Assembly: GCF_015686695.1 (NCBI RefSeq)
Contig: NZ_JADPMR010000003.1
Span: forward strand, 372,001 to 436,000
Origin: Vibrio nitrifigilis
Lineage (GTDB): Bacteria; Pseudomonadota; Gammaproteobacteria; Enterobacterales; Vibrionaceae
DNA length: 64,000 nucleotides
Direction of reading: 5' to 3'
The notes beneath the pieces are model-generated. The model did not search any database. It saw only the letters and a list, made by a program, of their open reading frames with translations, and was not told the origin of the DNA. Below, piece by piece: positions 16,241 through 25,558 of the stretch; positions within the stretch are counted from its first letter, which is position 1, and every line of letters begins with the position of its first letter. A program made the translations under genes and the position numbers.

Positions 16241-17641
16241 ATGGCACAGAATAATCATTTTGACGTGATTGTAATTGGCAGTGGCCCAGGCGGTGAAGGT
16301 GCTGCGATGGGGCTAGCGAAATCAGGGAAACGCGTTGCTGTGATAGAAAAAGAACACAGTGTCGGCGGAGGTTGTACTCACTGGGGAACTATCCCATCGA
16401 AAGCATTACGTCACGCAGTAAGCCGTTTTATTGAATTTAATAACAACCCTCTCTTTTGTAAAAATAAAACCAGCTTGCACGCTTCGTTTTCTGACATTTT
16501 AAATCACGCCAAAAGTGTTATTGATAAACAGACTCGTCTACGCCAAGGTTTCTACGACCGAAACCAATGCACCTTACTATTCGGTTTAGCAAGCTTTGTC
16601 GATGAACACACTATCAATATCACGGCAGAAGATGGCAGTAGTGAGCAGTACAGTGCCGATCACTTTGTGATTGCAACCGGCTCTCGTCCCTATCAACCCA
16701 AAGATATCGATTTCTCTCACCCAAGGATTTACGACAGTGATTCCATTTTGAGTTTAGAGCACGACCCTCGCCACATTATTATTTATGGTGCAGGTGTTAT
16801 TGGCTGTGAATATGCGTCGATATTTCGTGGTTTAGGTGTAAAAACTGACTTAGTAAATACTCGTGATCGCTTACTTTCTTTCTTGGATAACGAAACTTCC
16901 GATGCTCTCTCTTATCACTTTTGGAATAGTGGCGTTATCATTCGTAATGATGAGATGTATCAAACAGTTGAAGGTAGCCAAGATGGCGTAGTTGTGCATT
17001 TAAAATCGGGCAAAAAAATGAAAGCCGATTGTATCTTGTTTGCTAATGGCCGCTCAGGAAATACCGATAAACTTAATTTGTCTGCCGTTGGCCTAGAACC
17101 TGATTCACGCGGGCAACTGCAGGTAAATAAAAGCTATCAAACTAACATTGAACATATTTATGCGGTGGGAGATGTCATTGGCTACCCGAGCCTAGCCAGT
17201 GCAGCTTACGATCAAGGGCGATTCGTCGCACAAGATATTGCGTTTGGTGAAGCATCAAGCCAATTGATCGAAGATATTCCTACCGGTATTTATACCATTC
17301 CAGAAATAAGCTCTGTGGGTAAGACAGAACAAGAACTGACAGCAGCAAAAGTTCCTTACGAAGTAGGACGTTCTTCGTTTAAACATTTAGCGCGAGCACA
17401 AATCGCTGGGAAAAACATTGGTAGCTTAAAGATTCTTTTTCATCGAGAAACCAAGCAAATCCTAGGCATCCATTGCTTTGGCGAACGAGCTTCTGAAATT
17501 ATTCACATTGGTCAGGCAATCATGGAACAGAAAGGGGAAGCGAATACCATTGAATATTTTGTAAACACGACATTTAACTACCCCACCATGGCTGAAGCTT
17601 ACCGTGTTGCTGCACTGAATGGTCTAAATCGCTTGTTCTGA
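16241..17641 (+). CDS. sthA: Soluble pyridine nucleotide transhydrogenase
   Basis: A 466-residue flavoprotein of the disulfide oxidoreductase family that transfers hydride between NADPH and NAD+. The FAD-binding G-S-G-P-G-G-E-G (residues ~12-19) and NAD(P)-binding G-A-G-V-I-G-C-E are present. The usual redox C-x4-C is replaced by G-G-G-C-T-H-W-G-T-I-P-S-K with a single cysteine, which distinguishes SthA from lipoamide dehydrogenases. Length equals the E. coli enzyme. Divergently placed from fabR, as in enterobacteria; a GAAGGG ribosome-binding site precedes the ATG. Confidence 0.96.
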   Translation: MAQNNHFDVIVIGSGPGGEGAAMGLAKSGKRVAVIEKEHSVGGGCTHWGTIPSKALRHAVSRFIEFNNNPLFCKNKTSLHASFSDILNHAKSVIDKQTRLRQGFYDRNQCTLLFGLASFVDEHTINITAEDGSSEQYSADHFVIATGSRPYQPKDIDFSHPRIYDSDSILSLEHDPRHIIIYGAGVIGCEYASIFRGLGVKTDLVNTRDRLLSFLDNETSDALSYHFWNSGVIIRNDEMYQTVEGSQDGVVVHLKSGKKMKADCILFANGRSGNTDKLNLSAVGLEPDSRGQLQVNKSYQTNIEHIYAVGDVIGYPSLASAAYDQGRFVAQDIAFGEASSQLIEDIPTGIYTIPEISSVGKTEQELTAAKVPYEVGRSSFKHLARAQIAGKNIGSLKILFHRETKQILGIHCFGERASEIIHIGQAIMEQKGEANTIEYFVNTTFNYPTMAEAYRVAALNGLNRLF

Positions 17642-17666
17642 AGTTTACATTTCCCAAGTAACCAAT

Positions 17667-17697
17667 AAAAATGCAGCGTTTTTTCGCTGCATTTTTC
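17667..17697. terminator. Bidirectional terminator sthA / dinF
   Basis: AATGCAGCG and CGCTGCATT arms around a T6 loop, flanked by A- and T-runs, lie between the convergent sthA and dinF genes. Confidence 0.8.
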
Positions 17698-17703
17698 TAT
17701 CCG

Positions 17704-19044
17704 TTACACTAAGAAACGCTGTGCTTTCCACTGCTGTGCCATTACCACAGCTAAAGTCAGCCCCCGTATTGCCATAAAGGTTAACATCGATAACCACAAT
17801 CCGTGATTTCCCCAACTTTGGGTCGACCAGAAAAGAATAAAAAAGCTCGCTGCTGCAACAAACATACTATTGCGCATCTCTTTTCCTTTAGTTGCACCAA
17901 TAAATACGCCATCCAGCAAATAACACCACATGGAAACCAACGGCATCGCAACCAGCCAAGGCATAAATTCCATAGCCTGTTGATGCACGTTAGGAATATC
18001 GGTTATCAATCCTACTAATCCATCACCGCATAATCCAAACACCATGGTGAGCAGTGCACATATCAGTAAGCTCCAAAATACGGTACCAATCATTGCCTCT
18101 TTTAATTGGTGTTCACTCTTCGCTCCAATTGACTTTCCGACCAAGGCTTCCATTGCATAAGCAAACCCATCCATTCCATAAGAGATGAACATGACAAAGC
18201 TCATCAATACCGCATTAGCAGCAACGGTCTTGTCTCCCAAAGCTGCACCTTGAAAAGTCATTAAACTAAAAACCACTTGCAAACATAACGAGCGCAGAAA
18301 AATATCACGGTTTAATTTAATAAAACGCACTAAACCATGACTCACCTGCCCCCATACGGATTTTGGAGATGGAAGATGGTGTGAAATCCAATAACGTACA
18401 ACGCATATCAGCGCAAATATGGTTCCAACATAATCAGAAATAACAGAAGCCAAGGCGGCGCCTTCCACTTTCCAATTCAAGCCAACAACAAAGAGTAAAT
18501 CGAGAACAATATTAACAAGGTTAGTAATGATCACCATCCACATTGGAGCGCGCGCATTTTGTGTACCTAATAACCATCCCAGTAATACGTAATTAGCTAA
18601 AGAAGCTGGGGCGCTCCATACTCGAATAGTGAAGTATTGATAGCCGTAGTGTTTGACGTGTTCACTAGCATCGCTCCATTGAAAAATGAGATCAGCGATC
18701 ACTCGGTGAAATAGGAGAAAGACTGTGGCAAATCCGATTGCCATAATAAGCCCTTGCAACAAAACTCGAATCAACTGTTTTGGGTCTTCACTACCGACGG
18801 CTTGAGCGGTTAACCCCGTGGTAGACATCCGCAAAAAGCCAAGTAGCCAGAGCGTAACACTGATCATCGTGCTGCCTAAAGCAACCCCACCTAAATACCA
18901 AGCATGGTCTAAATGGCCAATAACAGCCGCATCAATTAAACCTAATAGTGGAACAGTGATGTTGGATAAAACCATTGGTACTGCAAGCCAGAGTACCTGT
19001 CGATGAACAGTCCTATTTGATAAAGTTTGAAGAATGAATTGCAC
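17704..19044 (-). CDS. dinF: MATE-family efflux protein DinF
   Basis: A 446-residue, twelve-helix MATE transporter. The N-terminal L-A-V-P-M-V-L-S-N-I-T-V-P-L-L-G-L-I-D and the segments F-L-R-M-S-T-T-G-L-T-A-Q-A and L-D-G-x-F-I-G-A-T are close to E. coli DinF, which is cotranscribed with lexA and linked to SOS and oxidative or bile stress. Here a methyltransferase gene and about 235 bp separate it from that gene's lexA-side neighbourhood, and no SOS box is evident just upstream. SOS induction would therefore require readthrough. Confidence 0.85.
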   Translation of the reverse strand: MQFILQTLSNRTVHRQVLWLAVPMVLSNITVPLLGLIDAAVIGHLDHAWYLGGVALGSTMISVTLWLLGFLRMSTTGLTAQAVGSEDPKQLIRVLLQGLIMAIGFATVFLLFHRVIADLIFQWSDASEHVKHYGYQYFTIRVWSAPASLANYVLLGWLLGTQNARAPMWMVIITNLVNIVLDLLFVVGLNWKVEGAALASVISDYVGTIFALICVVRYWISHHLPSPKSVWGQVSHGLVRFIKLNRDIFLRSLCLQVVFSLMTFQGAALGDKTVAANAVLMSFVMFISYGMDGFAYAMEALVGKSIGAKSEHQLKEAMIGTVFWSLLICALLTMVFGLCGDGLVGLITDIPNVHQQAMEFMPWLVAMPLVSMWCYLLDGVFIGATKGKEMRNSMFVAAASFFILFWSTQSWGNHGLWLSMLTFMAIRGLTLAVVMAQQWKAQRFLV

Positions 19045-19279
19045 ACTTTGCCCTCTTTGTTAGAAGGCAAAGTGTAACTAAGTTAATGCTAATGCTCTAT
19101 CCCCAAGTTAGATCAAGATGCTGTTTCAGCAAGAATGTATTCATTTCTTTAGGAGGAACGGATTTGCAAATAGAGTCACTCTACGTAGGAGCTATTACTC
19201 CTACGTGACCGACCTTTGCTCACTGATAGCGCTCTGCATCGCAAACCTTAAGGTCATTTAAAAATATGGTAGAGCTTGA

Positions 19280-20098
19280 TTACCAACGCAATATTGTAAC
19301 AACTGGAGTAAAACGCAGTTTATATCGGCCTAATTTACGCAGTGTGCGTTGCCACAGTTTCCAACGTGTACAATGCCTATCAAGAGGTGATAGTGCTGAT
19401 ACGGACTTTAACCAAGGCAAGCATTTCAACATCGCATCACAAACAGAATCAAATCCATGCTGATAAATACCTGAGCCTAATTTTTGGCCAAGCTTAGTCG
19501 ATGTTTTGTCACCAGCCAATACTACACAAGCAGTCGCCGTTGAAAAATTGAATCCTAGAGCATGAATAAAATGAGCCACTTGCTCGGCATCACAATCTAA
19601 TAAAGCATGTTCACATAATACTAGAATCGGCGCATTTTCTGGCACAGGCAGATCATCGAACCAATCTAACTCAGTCACACTGCCGCAGAAATGCTGATAC
19701 CGTTCACTACGATGAAAAAGCTTTTGCCGCCACAAAAGGTTCTCTGTGATATCAAGCTCGACCCAATGACAGCGCCCATTATCAATCCGATAAAATCGAG
19801 TATCTAACCCCGCACCGACATTCACAATCCAGCCATCCGGATGTAGTTCTAAGAAATGTCGTACCTGCTGATCACACACTTGGGCTAATGTTGCATGCAA
19901 TAACTGCTTTTGATCGATGTCACCAGAAAGGCAATCAGGGGCGAGTTGGCAACGCTGACAAGCAGTCGCTGCGATAGGATCGTATATAAGTCCGTTATCA
20001 ACCAAACTTTCTCGACTACGCAACCATAACGGTTGTACAAGATTGGTTGGGATCTGATAACGCTTATTTGTAGGAGTTGAAGCAGCACACATTATCAT
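19280..20098 (-). CDS. Class I SAM methyltransferase, leucine-carboxyl-methyltransferase-like
   Basis: A 272-residue protein of the LCMT/PPM1 family. Visible are the SAM-binding motif I V-N-V-G-A-G-L-D-T-R-F-Y-R (residues ~96-108) and the acidic motif W-V-E-L-D-I after it. An N-terminal cysteine pair region (C-Q-R-C and C-L-S) is present. The bacterial substrates of this family are mostly unknown; some methylate polyketides or small acids. It lies between lexA and dinF on the same strand. A Fur-box-like sequence upstream hints at iron control. Confidence 0.75.
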   Translation of the reverse strand: MIMCAASTPTNKRYQIPTNLVQPLWLRSRESLVDNGLIYDPIAATACQRCQLAPDCLSGDIDQKQLLHATLAQVCDQQVRHFLELHPDGWIVNVGAGLDTRFYRIDNGRCHWVELDITENLLWRQKLFHRSERYQHFCGSVTELDWFDDLPVPENAPILVLCEHALLDCDAEQVAHFIHALGFNFSTATACVVLAGDKTSTKLGQKLGSGIYQHGFDSVCDAMLKCLPWLKSVSALSPLDRHCTRWKLWQRTLRKLGRYKLRFTPVVTILRW

Positions 20099-20123
20099 CT
20101 TCCTTATAGGGCAACAGAAAGAT

Positions 20124-20142
20124 GATAATGAATATCAATTAG
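20124..20142 (-). promoter_or_regulatory. Possible Fur box upstream of methyltransferase gene
   Basis: A 19-bp stretch matches the classical Fur consensus at about 13 of 19 positions, with GATAATGA intact on the plus strand. It lies 26 bp before the methyltransferase start, between it and lexA. The match is moderate. Confidence 0.35.
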
Positions 20143-20178
20143 ATTTACAAGTTATTGAGAATAGATCTCAAGAAGATT

Positions 20179-20808
20179 TTACATCCAGTCAGTATTACGA
20201 ATAATACCTACGGCAATCCCTTCAATCGTTAACTGCTGACAAGTGAGATCAACTTCAATCGGTGCGAAATCGTCATTTTCTGCATGTAGTAACACCGTAG
20301 AGCCTTTGCGCTCTAAGCGTTTCACTGTGACATCATCTTCAACACGAGCCACCACAACCTGACCATTACGAACATCTTGCGTTTTGTGCACAGCTAACAA
20401 GTCACCATCCATTATGCCAATTTTTTTCATACTTTCGCCATGAACACGAAGCAAGAAATCAGCATTAGGTCGGAACATTGCACGATCAACTTGGTAATGT
20501 GCTTCAACATGTTCTTGAGCCAAAATAGGTTCGCCTGCAGCAACCTGACCAATAAGAGGTAAACCTTGTTCTTCTGGAGTATCATTGGCTGCAGTATCCA
20601 ACAAAATACGAATACCTCGAGAGGCACCAGGGACAATCTCAATCACTTGCTTACGAGCAAGTGCTTTTAAGTGTTCTTCCGCTGCATTAGCAGAACGAAA
20701 TCCTAACTCACGGGCAATCTCTGCGCGAGTTGGCGGCATTCCTGACTCTTCAATTTTAGTTTTAATCAGATCGAAGACTTGTTGTTGGCGTGGCGTTAAC
20801 GGCTTCAT
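20179..20808 (-). CDS. lexA: SOS repressor LexA
   Basis: A 209-residue repressor. The N-terminal winged helix (residues 1-70) is followed by the Ala91-Gly92 self-cleavage site (Q-V-A-A-G-E-P) and a S24 peptidase domain with catalytic Ser126 (H-G-E-S-M) and Lys163 (D-V-T-V-K-R). RecA filaments stimulate cleavage and so derepress the SOS regulon. Two LexA operators overlap its own promoter. E. coli LexA has 202 residues; the extra ones lie in the linker. Confidence 0.97.
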   Translation of the reverse strand: MKPLTPRQQQVFDLIKTKIEESGMPPTRAEIARELGFRSANAAEEHLKALARKQVIEIVPGASRGIRILLDTAANDTPEEQGLPLIGQVAAGEPILAQEHVEAHYQVDRAMFRPNADFLLRVHGESMKKIGIMDGDLLAVHKTQDVRNGQVVVARVEDDVTVKRLERKGSTVLLHAENDDFAPIEVDLTCQQLTIEGIAVGIIRNTDWM

Positions 20809-20815
20809 AATTCAC

Positions 20816-20851
20816 CTGTCTGTTTATACAGTTGCCTGTGAGTATATCCAG
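20816..20851 (-). promoter_or_regulatory. Tandem SOS boxes of lexA
   Basis: A perfect CTGT-N8-ACAG box spans 20816-20831. A second CTGT-N8-CCAG copy (one mismatch) spans 20836-20851, starting 20 bp from the first. The arrangement immediately upstream of the lexA start matches the double operator of E. coli lexA and implies autorepression. Confidence 0.85.
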
Positions 20852-20885
20852 TATTTGGTTAAATGCAAAGCCAATTGCTCATTTT

Positions 20886-21248
20886 TTAGATAAAGAGGAT
20901 ACCAACCCAAACAAAAGCCGTGATGACCATCATAATCAGCACAGCAGCCGACCCCATATCTTTCGCTCTACCAGCTAGTTCATGGTATTCACTACCAATA
21001 CGATCAACCACGGCTTCAACTGCACTGTTGAGTAGTTCAACAACCATAACCATGAGTAGCGAACTAATCATTAAGATACGTTCAACATGAGTCACATCCA
21101 ACCAACATGCGATTGGGATTAAAATACAAGCTAATAAGACTTCTTCTCTAAAAGCTGCTTCGTTTTTAAATGCAGCTTTTAACCCCTGAACAGAGTATCG
21201 ACTCGCTTTAATTAAACGTTTCAACCCTTGTGGATTTTTTGTACTCAC
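20886..21248 (-). CDS. dgkA: Diacylglycerol kinase DgkA
   Basis: A small membrane kinase that recycles diacylglycerol to phosphatidic acid. The GTG start at 21248 gives 120 residues (E. coli 122) and is preceded by GGAG with 5-bp spacing. The longer ATG reading to 21305 lacks such a site. Three transmembrane helices are visible, with the family signature E-x-L-N-S-A-V-E-A-V-V-D-R-I and A-K-D-M-G-S-A-A-V. Divergent from plsB, so both face a shared promoter region, as in E. coli. Confidence 0.93.
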   Translation of the reverse strand: MSTKNPQGLKRLIKASRYSVQGLKAAFKNEAAFREEVLLACILIPIACWLDVTHVERILMISSLLMVMVVELLNSAVEAVVDRIGSEYHELAGRAKDMGSAAVLIMMVITAFVWVGILFI

Positions 21249-21466
21249 AGGTGCTCCAAGGCTATTTGCAAATTTATCATTATGATTAGACGCTCGAATC
21301 ATCAATTAAGTTAACAGGTTCGACCAGCTCTGTTATTCTTAAAACTCAACAATTATAAATCAGTGATGCGTTCTATCTCTCAACCACATCGATGGTGAAT
21401 GTTTGTTTAATATACAAAAATGGAACGCTTAAAACTTACGACTATTTCTTGAGGCTCAGAACTCTT

Positions 21467-23902
21467 ATGTCTTCTGGACACAGCTTAACTCGTTCATTAC
21501 TCAACCTACCGTTAAAGATATTGGTGAAAGGAAATGCTATTCCATCAAAGCCCATTGATGATTTAGGGATCAATGTTACCAAGCCGATCGTTTACGCACT
21601 ACCTTTTCGTTCCAATGTAGATTTAGTGACACTTCAGCGCTTCGCAATTGAGGCTGGACTCCCCGATCCGCTACAACCGCTAGAGATTAATGACCATCAG
21701 TATGAACGTTATGTATTTATTGGCTCTCGCCCTAAGTTAAGAAAAGCAGATAATCATATACCAACAACATCAATTCAGCTGTTCTCTGAGTTACTACAAC
21801 AACATAAAGTAGACTCTGAACTTGATGTTCAAGTGATTCCTGCCACTGTTTTATGGGGTAGAAAACCGGGAAAAGAAGGTGAACACAAACCCTATTTACG
21901 AGCCTATCGTTCAGGACAAAAAGCCAAAGTAGTACTCACTTCAGGTCGAGACTGTATGGTTAGGTTCAGCCCCGTCGTATCCCTACGCTATATGGCAGAT
22001 AACCACGGAACAGATGAAGCGATTGCATTAAAGCTAGCACGTGTCGCCCGCATCCATTTTTCACGTCAAAAACTTGCTGCGTCCGGCCCTAACCTGCCCG
22101 AACGTTATCAACTGTTTGAAAGGTTAATGAATTCTCCGGCGATCAGAAAAGCGATTGCAGATGAAGCCAAGAGTAAAAATATCTCAGAAGAAAAAGCTCG
22201 TCATGAAGCGCAGAAGATTCTCGATGAGATTGCAGCCAAATTCTCATATTCCTTAGTTAAAAAAGGCGATCGCTTACTTGGATGGCTATGGAACCGTATT
22301 TATCAAGGTTTAAACATCAATAATGCAGCGACAGTTCGTAAACTCGCTCAAGATGGCCATGAAATTGTTTACGTACCTTGTCACCGTAGCCACATGGACT
22401 ATTTGCTGCTGTCTTATGTTTTATTCCATGAAGGGCTAGTCCCTCCACATATAGCTGCAGGTATTAATCTTAACTTTTTTCCTGCTGGCCCACTGTTTCG
22501 TCGTGGTGGTGCTTTCTTCATCCGCCGCAGCTTTAAAGGCAATAAACTCTACTCTACTATCTTTAGAGAATATTTAGCAGAGCTGTTCACCAAAGGTTAT
22601 TCCGTTGAGTATTTTAGTGAGGGAGGTCGTTCGAGAACTGGCCGTTTATTACCCGCTAAAACCGGCATGCTCGCCATGACAATTCAAGCCATGCTAAGGG
22701 GGCTAAATCGTCCGGTGACGTTAGTACCCGTTTATATTGGCTATGAACACGTTATGGAAGTAGGCAGTTACGCAAAAGAATTGAAAGGCAGTCGCAAAGA
22801 GAAAGAAAATGCTGGCCTCGTATTACGTACCGTAAGAAAACTGCGCAATTTTGGCCAAGGCTACGTTAACTTCGGTGAACCTATTTCACTTAATCAATTT
22901 TTGAATAAAAGAGTACCTGATTGGACCCAAGATATTGATCCGATGGGAACAAGTAAACCTCAATGGATGACGCCAACGGTTAATGAGTTAGCCAATACAA
23001 TGATGACGCGTATCAATAGCGCAGCGGCAGCTAATGCGATGACATTATGCGCCACAGCTCTCCTTGCCTCTCGCCAAAGAGCGTTATCACGCGATAACCT
23101 GGTTCGGCAAATCGACTGTTATTTGGATTTATTGCGCAATGTTCCTTATTCGAACACCTGTACAGTACCTAAAGAGGATGCCGTAAGTTTGGTGCGCCAT
23201 GCCGAGTCGTTGGATAAGTTCATCATTGAATCGGACAAAATCGGGGATATCATCTCCCTTGATCGCAGCCAATCTATTCTGATGACTTATTATCGTAATA
23301 ACGTTATTCATCTATTGGCACTGCCATCTCTCATTGCTCAAATCATCATTCGTCATCAACGGGTGTCAAAACAGCAAATATTTAAAACCGTAAAGCATAT
23401 TTATCCTTTCATTAAACAAGAGTTGTTCATCCACTATCAAAACGATGAGCTAGAATCTGTGGTTAATGCTTATATTGATGAATTAGAGAGACAGGAATTA
23501 ATGACGGTATCTGGCGACCAAGTTCAGATAAATCAAAGTAATACTCAAACTTTGATGCTGTTAGGTCGTACAACATCAGAGACACTGCAGCGCTATGCAA
23601 TTACGCTAAATCTATTGGTCAAACATCCAGAACTGGGTAAAGCAAACTTAGAACGCTATAGCCAAGAAGTCGCGCAACGTTTGGGCCGACTGCATGGCAT
23701 TAATGCGCCTGAATTTTTTGATAAGGGTGTGTTTGCTAGTTTATTCATTACTTTAAAGCAACAAGGATATATAGACCAAGAAGGAAATAGCCAACAAGAG
23801 CAAAGCTTAAGCTTTGCGAAAGAGTTATACCATTTGCTTTATCCGGAAGTCAGATTGACTATTCAGGAGAGTATTTATCAAACTGAGCTAACGGATATGT
23901 AA
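21467..23902 (+). CDS. plsB: Glycerol-3-phosphate acyltransferase PlsB
   Basis: An 811-residue inner-membrane enzyme that acylates sn-glycerol-3-phosphate at position 1, the first step of phospholipid synthesis. It shows the acyltransferase block I H-R-S-H-M-D (HX4D), block II G-A-F-F-I-R-R-S-F and block III F-S-E-G-G-R-S-R-T-G-R. Homologues begin at M-S-S-G, so the ATG at 21467 is preferred over an upstream ATG at 21392; a GAGG lies about 13 bp before it. Confidence 0.95.
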   Translation: MSSGHSLTRSLLNLPLKILVKGNAIPSKPIDDLGINVTKPIVYALPFRSNVDLVTLQRFAIEAGLPDPLQPLEINDHQYERYVFIGSRPKLRKADNHIPTTSIQLFSELLQQHKVDSELDVQVIPATVLWGRKPGKEGEHKPYLRAYRSGQKAKVVLTSGRDCMVRFSPVVSLRYMADNHGTDEAIALKLARVARIHFSRQKLAASGPNLPERYQLFERLMNSPAIRKAIADEAKSKNISEEKARHEAQKILDEIAAKFSYSLVKKGDRLLGWLWNRIYQGLNINNAATVRKLAQDGHEIVYVPCHRSHMDYLLLSYVLFHEGLVPPHIAAGINLNFFPAGPLFRRGGAFFIRRSFKGNKLYSTIFREYLAELFTKGYSVEYFSEGGRSRTGRLLPAKTGMLAMTIQAMLRGLNRPVTLVPVYIGYEHVMEVGSYAKELKGSRKEKENAGLVLRTVRKLRNFGQGYVNFGEPISLNQFLNKRVPDWTQDIDPMGTSKPQWMTPTVNELANTMMTRINSAAAANAMTLCATALLASRQRALSRDNLVRQIDCYLDLLRNVPYSNTCTVPKEDAVSLVRHAESLDKFIIESDKIGDIISLDRSQSILMTYYRNNVIHLLALPSLIAQIIIRHQRVSKQQIFKTVKHIYPFIKQELFIHYQNDELESVVNAYIDELERQELMTVSGDQVQINQSNTQTLMLLGRTTSETLQRYAITLNLLVKHPELGKANLERYSQEVAQRLGRLHGINAPEFFDKGVFASLFITLKQQGYIDQEGNSQQEQSLSFAKELYHLLYPEVRLTIQESIYQTELTDM

Positions 23903-23947
23903 CTGTCACGATTTTCTAAATGACATGAATCACTTGTGCATAAAAAG

Positions 23948-23975
23948 ACAAAGCCGCTCAAATGAGCGGCTTTGT
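23948..23975. terminator. Bidirectional terminator plsB / ubiA
   Basis: Twelve-base arms (ACAAAGCCGCTC and its complement) with a 4-base loop lie between the convergent plsB and ubiA. Confidence 0.85.
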
Positions 23976-23992
23976 TATAAACAATAAAACGG

Positions 23993-24850
23993 TTAAATTA
24001 AGTAAGCAATCAACAAACCGATGCAAACTGCGATCCCAACATAATTGTTATTTAAAAATGCAACAAAACAAGGATCACGCTCTCTATGGCGAATTAAATG
24101 CTGCTGATACACGAACAAACCACCAGCAACTAACAGAACCCAATAATAAATAACACCTAAGTGTAACTGGCAGCCTAAACCAATCAACATGGCCAGTGTT
24201 GCTAACTGCAGTAAGCCTATGATCAGTTTATCAAAACGACCAAATAGAATGGCCGTTGATTTAATACCAATCTTGAGATCATCATCTCTATCTACCATCG
24301 CGTATTGGGTGTCATAAGCAATAGTCCACAACACATTAATCACAAAAACAAACCAAGCCATCATCGGTAGTTCACCCGACTGCGCAGCCCAAGCCATAGG
24401 AATCGACCAACTGAAAGCAAGCCCTAAAAATAGCTGAGGTAAGTAGGTATAGCGTTTCATGAACGGATAAATAAAAGCGAGCACGATACCAAAATAAGAT
24501 AACCTGATGGTTAAATCGTTCATGGTCAACACTAAAGCAAATGAAATGATGGATAATGTAACAAATAAGAAGACCGCTTCTTTCGCACTCACCACCCCTG
24601 AAGGTAACGGTCTGTTACGTGTCCTTTTCACAAAGCCATCGACTTTGCGATCGGCAAAATCATTAATTACGCAGCCAGCAGAGCGCATTAAAAAAACGCC
24701 CAGAACAAAAACAATGAGCACTTTCCAATCTGGTAAGCCCTTTGCTGCAATGATCAATGCCCAAATGGTTGGCCATAACAAAAGCAGTGAACCAATTGGG
24801 CGATCCATACGCATTAACTGCCAATATGCGCGTGCTTTAGCAAAGGTCAT
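23993..24850 (-). CDS. ubiA: 4-hydroxybenzoate octaprenyltransferase UbiA
   Basis: A 285-residue polytopic prenyltransferase that attaches the polyprenyl tail to 4-hydroxybenzoate in ubiquinone synthesis. The two aspartate motifs that bind Mg-diphosphate are N-D-F-A-D-R-K-V-D (residues ~63-71) and D-T-Q-Y-A-M-V-D-R-D-D-D (~185-196). About eight hydrophobic helices. Its ATG directly follows the stop of ubiC, which supplies its substrate, so the pair is an operon. Confidence 0.96.
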   Translation of the reverse strand: MTFAKARAYWQLMRMDRPIGSLLLLWPTIWALIIAAKGLPDWKVLIVFVLGVFLMRSAGCVINDFADRKVDGFVKRTRNRPLPSGVVSAKEAVFLFVTLSIISFALVLTMNDLTIRLSYFGIVLAFIYPFMKRYTYLPQLFLGLAFSWSIPMAWAAQSGELPMMAWFVFVINVLWTIAYDTQYAMVDRDDDLKIGIKSTAILFGRFDKLIIGLLQLATLAMLIGLGCQLHLGVIYYWVLLVAGGLFVYQQHLIRHRERDPCFVAFLNNNYVGIAVCIGLLIAYLI

Positions 24851-25393
24851 CTAAACAGGCTCCTGAGTATAAATAGGGGAATGAGGTAAAAAGAGTTCTG
24901 CGACTAGCATTGGTTTGTGATCCATCCATAGACGTGAACGTCGAGCTAATAAAGGCTTACCGTCAACGTCGGCCCACCCTACTTCCAATCCATCACGTTT
25001 CACATTATCCGCACTAAAAACCGTTAATCCTAGAGGAGTTGTTCCTTGGTTAGATAAATCATGCTGTGAATCACGAATTGTTGATTCAGGAATAAGGGTA
25101 CGGCCAATCACCCATGGTTCATTATCACCTAAAAGCACAACTTCTCGAACCCAGCAATCTTCTGAGGTATTTAGAGGGGCAACATCATTAGCTAATAAAT
25201 TTTTATGCGCAACTTGTTGATTATTTATCAAATTAACATTAAGTTGATTACATTGTTTGGCTAATAAACGTGATAATGATCCTTTTTCCAACAGCCATTT
25301 CTTACTCTGTTCATCAGGAAATGTGAACATACTGGGTGAAGACCAGCTAACGTAATGTAGCGAATATAGGTAGAGCGAAGTAAACTTATTCAT
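24851..25393 (-). CDS. ubiC: Chorismate lyase UbiC
   Basis: Converts chorismate to 4-hydroxybenzoate and pyruvate, the committed step of ubiquinone synthesis. The conserved W-V-R-E-V-V-L-L-G-D-N-E-P-W and the C-terminal A-R-R-S-R-L-W ... L-V-A-E-L-F-L-P-H-S-P-I-Y are the family core. The ATG at 25393 (M-N-K-F) gives 180 residues, nearer the 165 of E. coli than the TTG-initiated reading from 25453. No strong Shine-Dalgarno decides between them. Confidence 0.9.
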   Translation of the reverse strand: MNKFTSLYLYSLHYVSWSSPSMFTFPDEQSKKWLLEKGSLSRLLAKQCNQLNVNLINNQQVAHKNLLANDVAPLNTSEDCWVREVVLLGDNEPWVIGRTLIPESTIRDSQHDLSNQGTTPLGLTVFSADNVKRDGLEVGWADVDGKPLLARRSRLWMDHKPMLVAELFLPHSPIYTQEPV

Positions 25394-25558
25394 ACTAATA
25401 TTTCTATATGACAACATAGCGTCATAGGTGAAGCCAGAGATCACTTCTAGCAACCATAACTGGGCTTATCACTATTTTATTTAATGGATTGTTGCACTTA
25501 TTGTAACAAGACTCGAGCCTTTCGAATATCGTAAACAAACTAAAGAAAAGACAACAAT

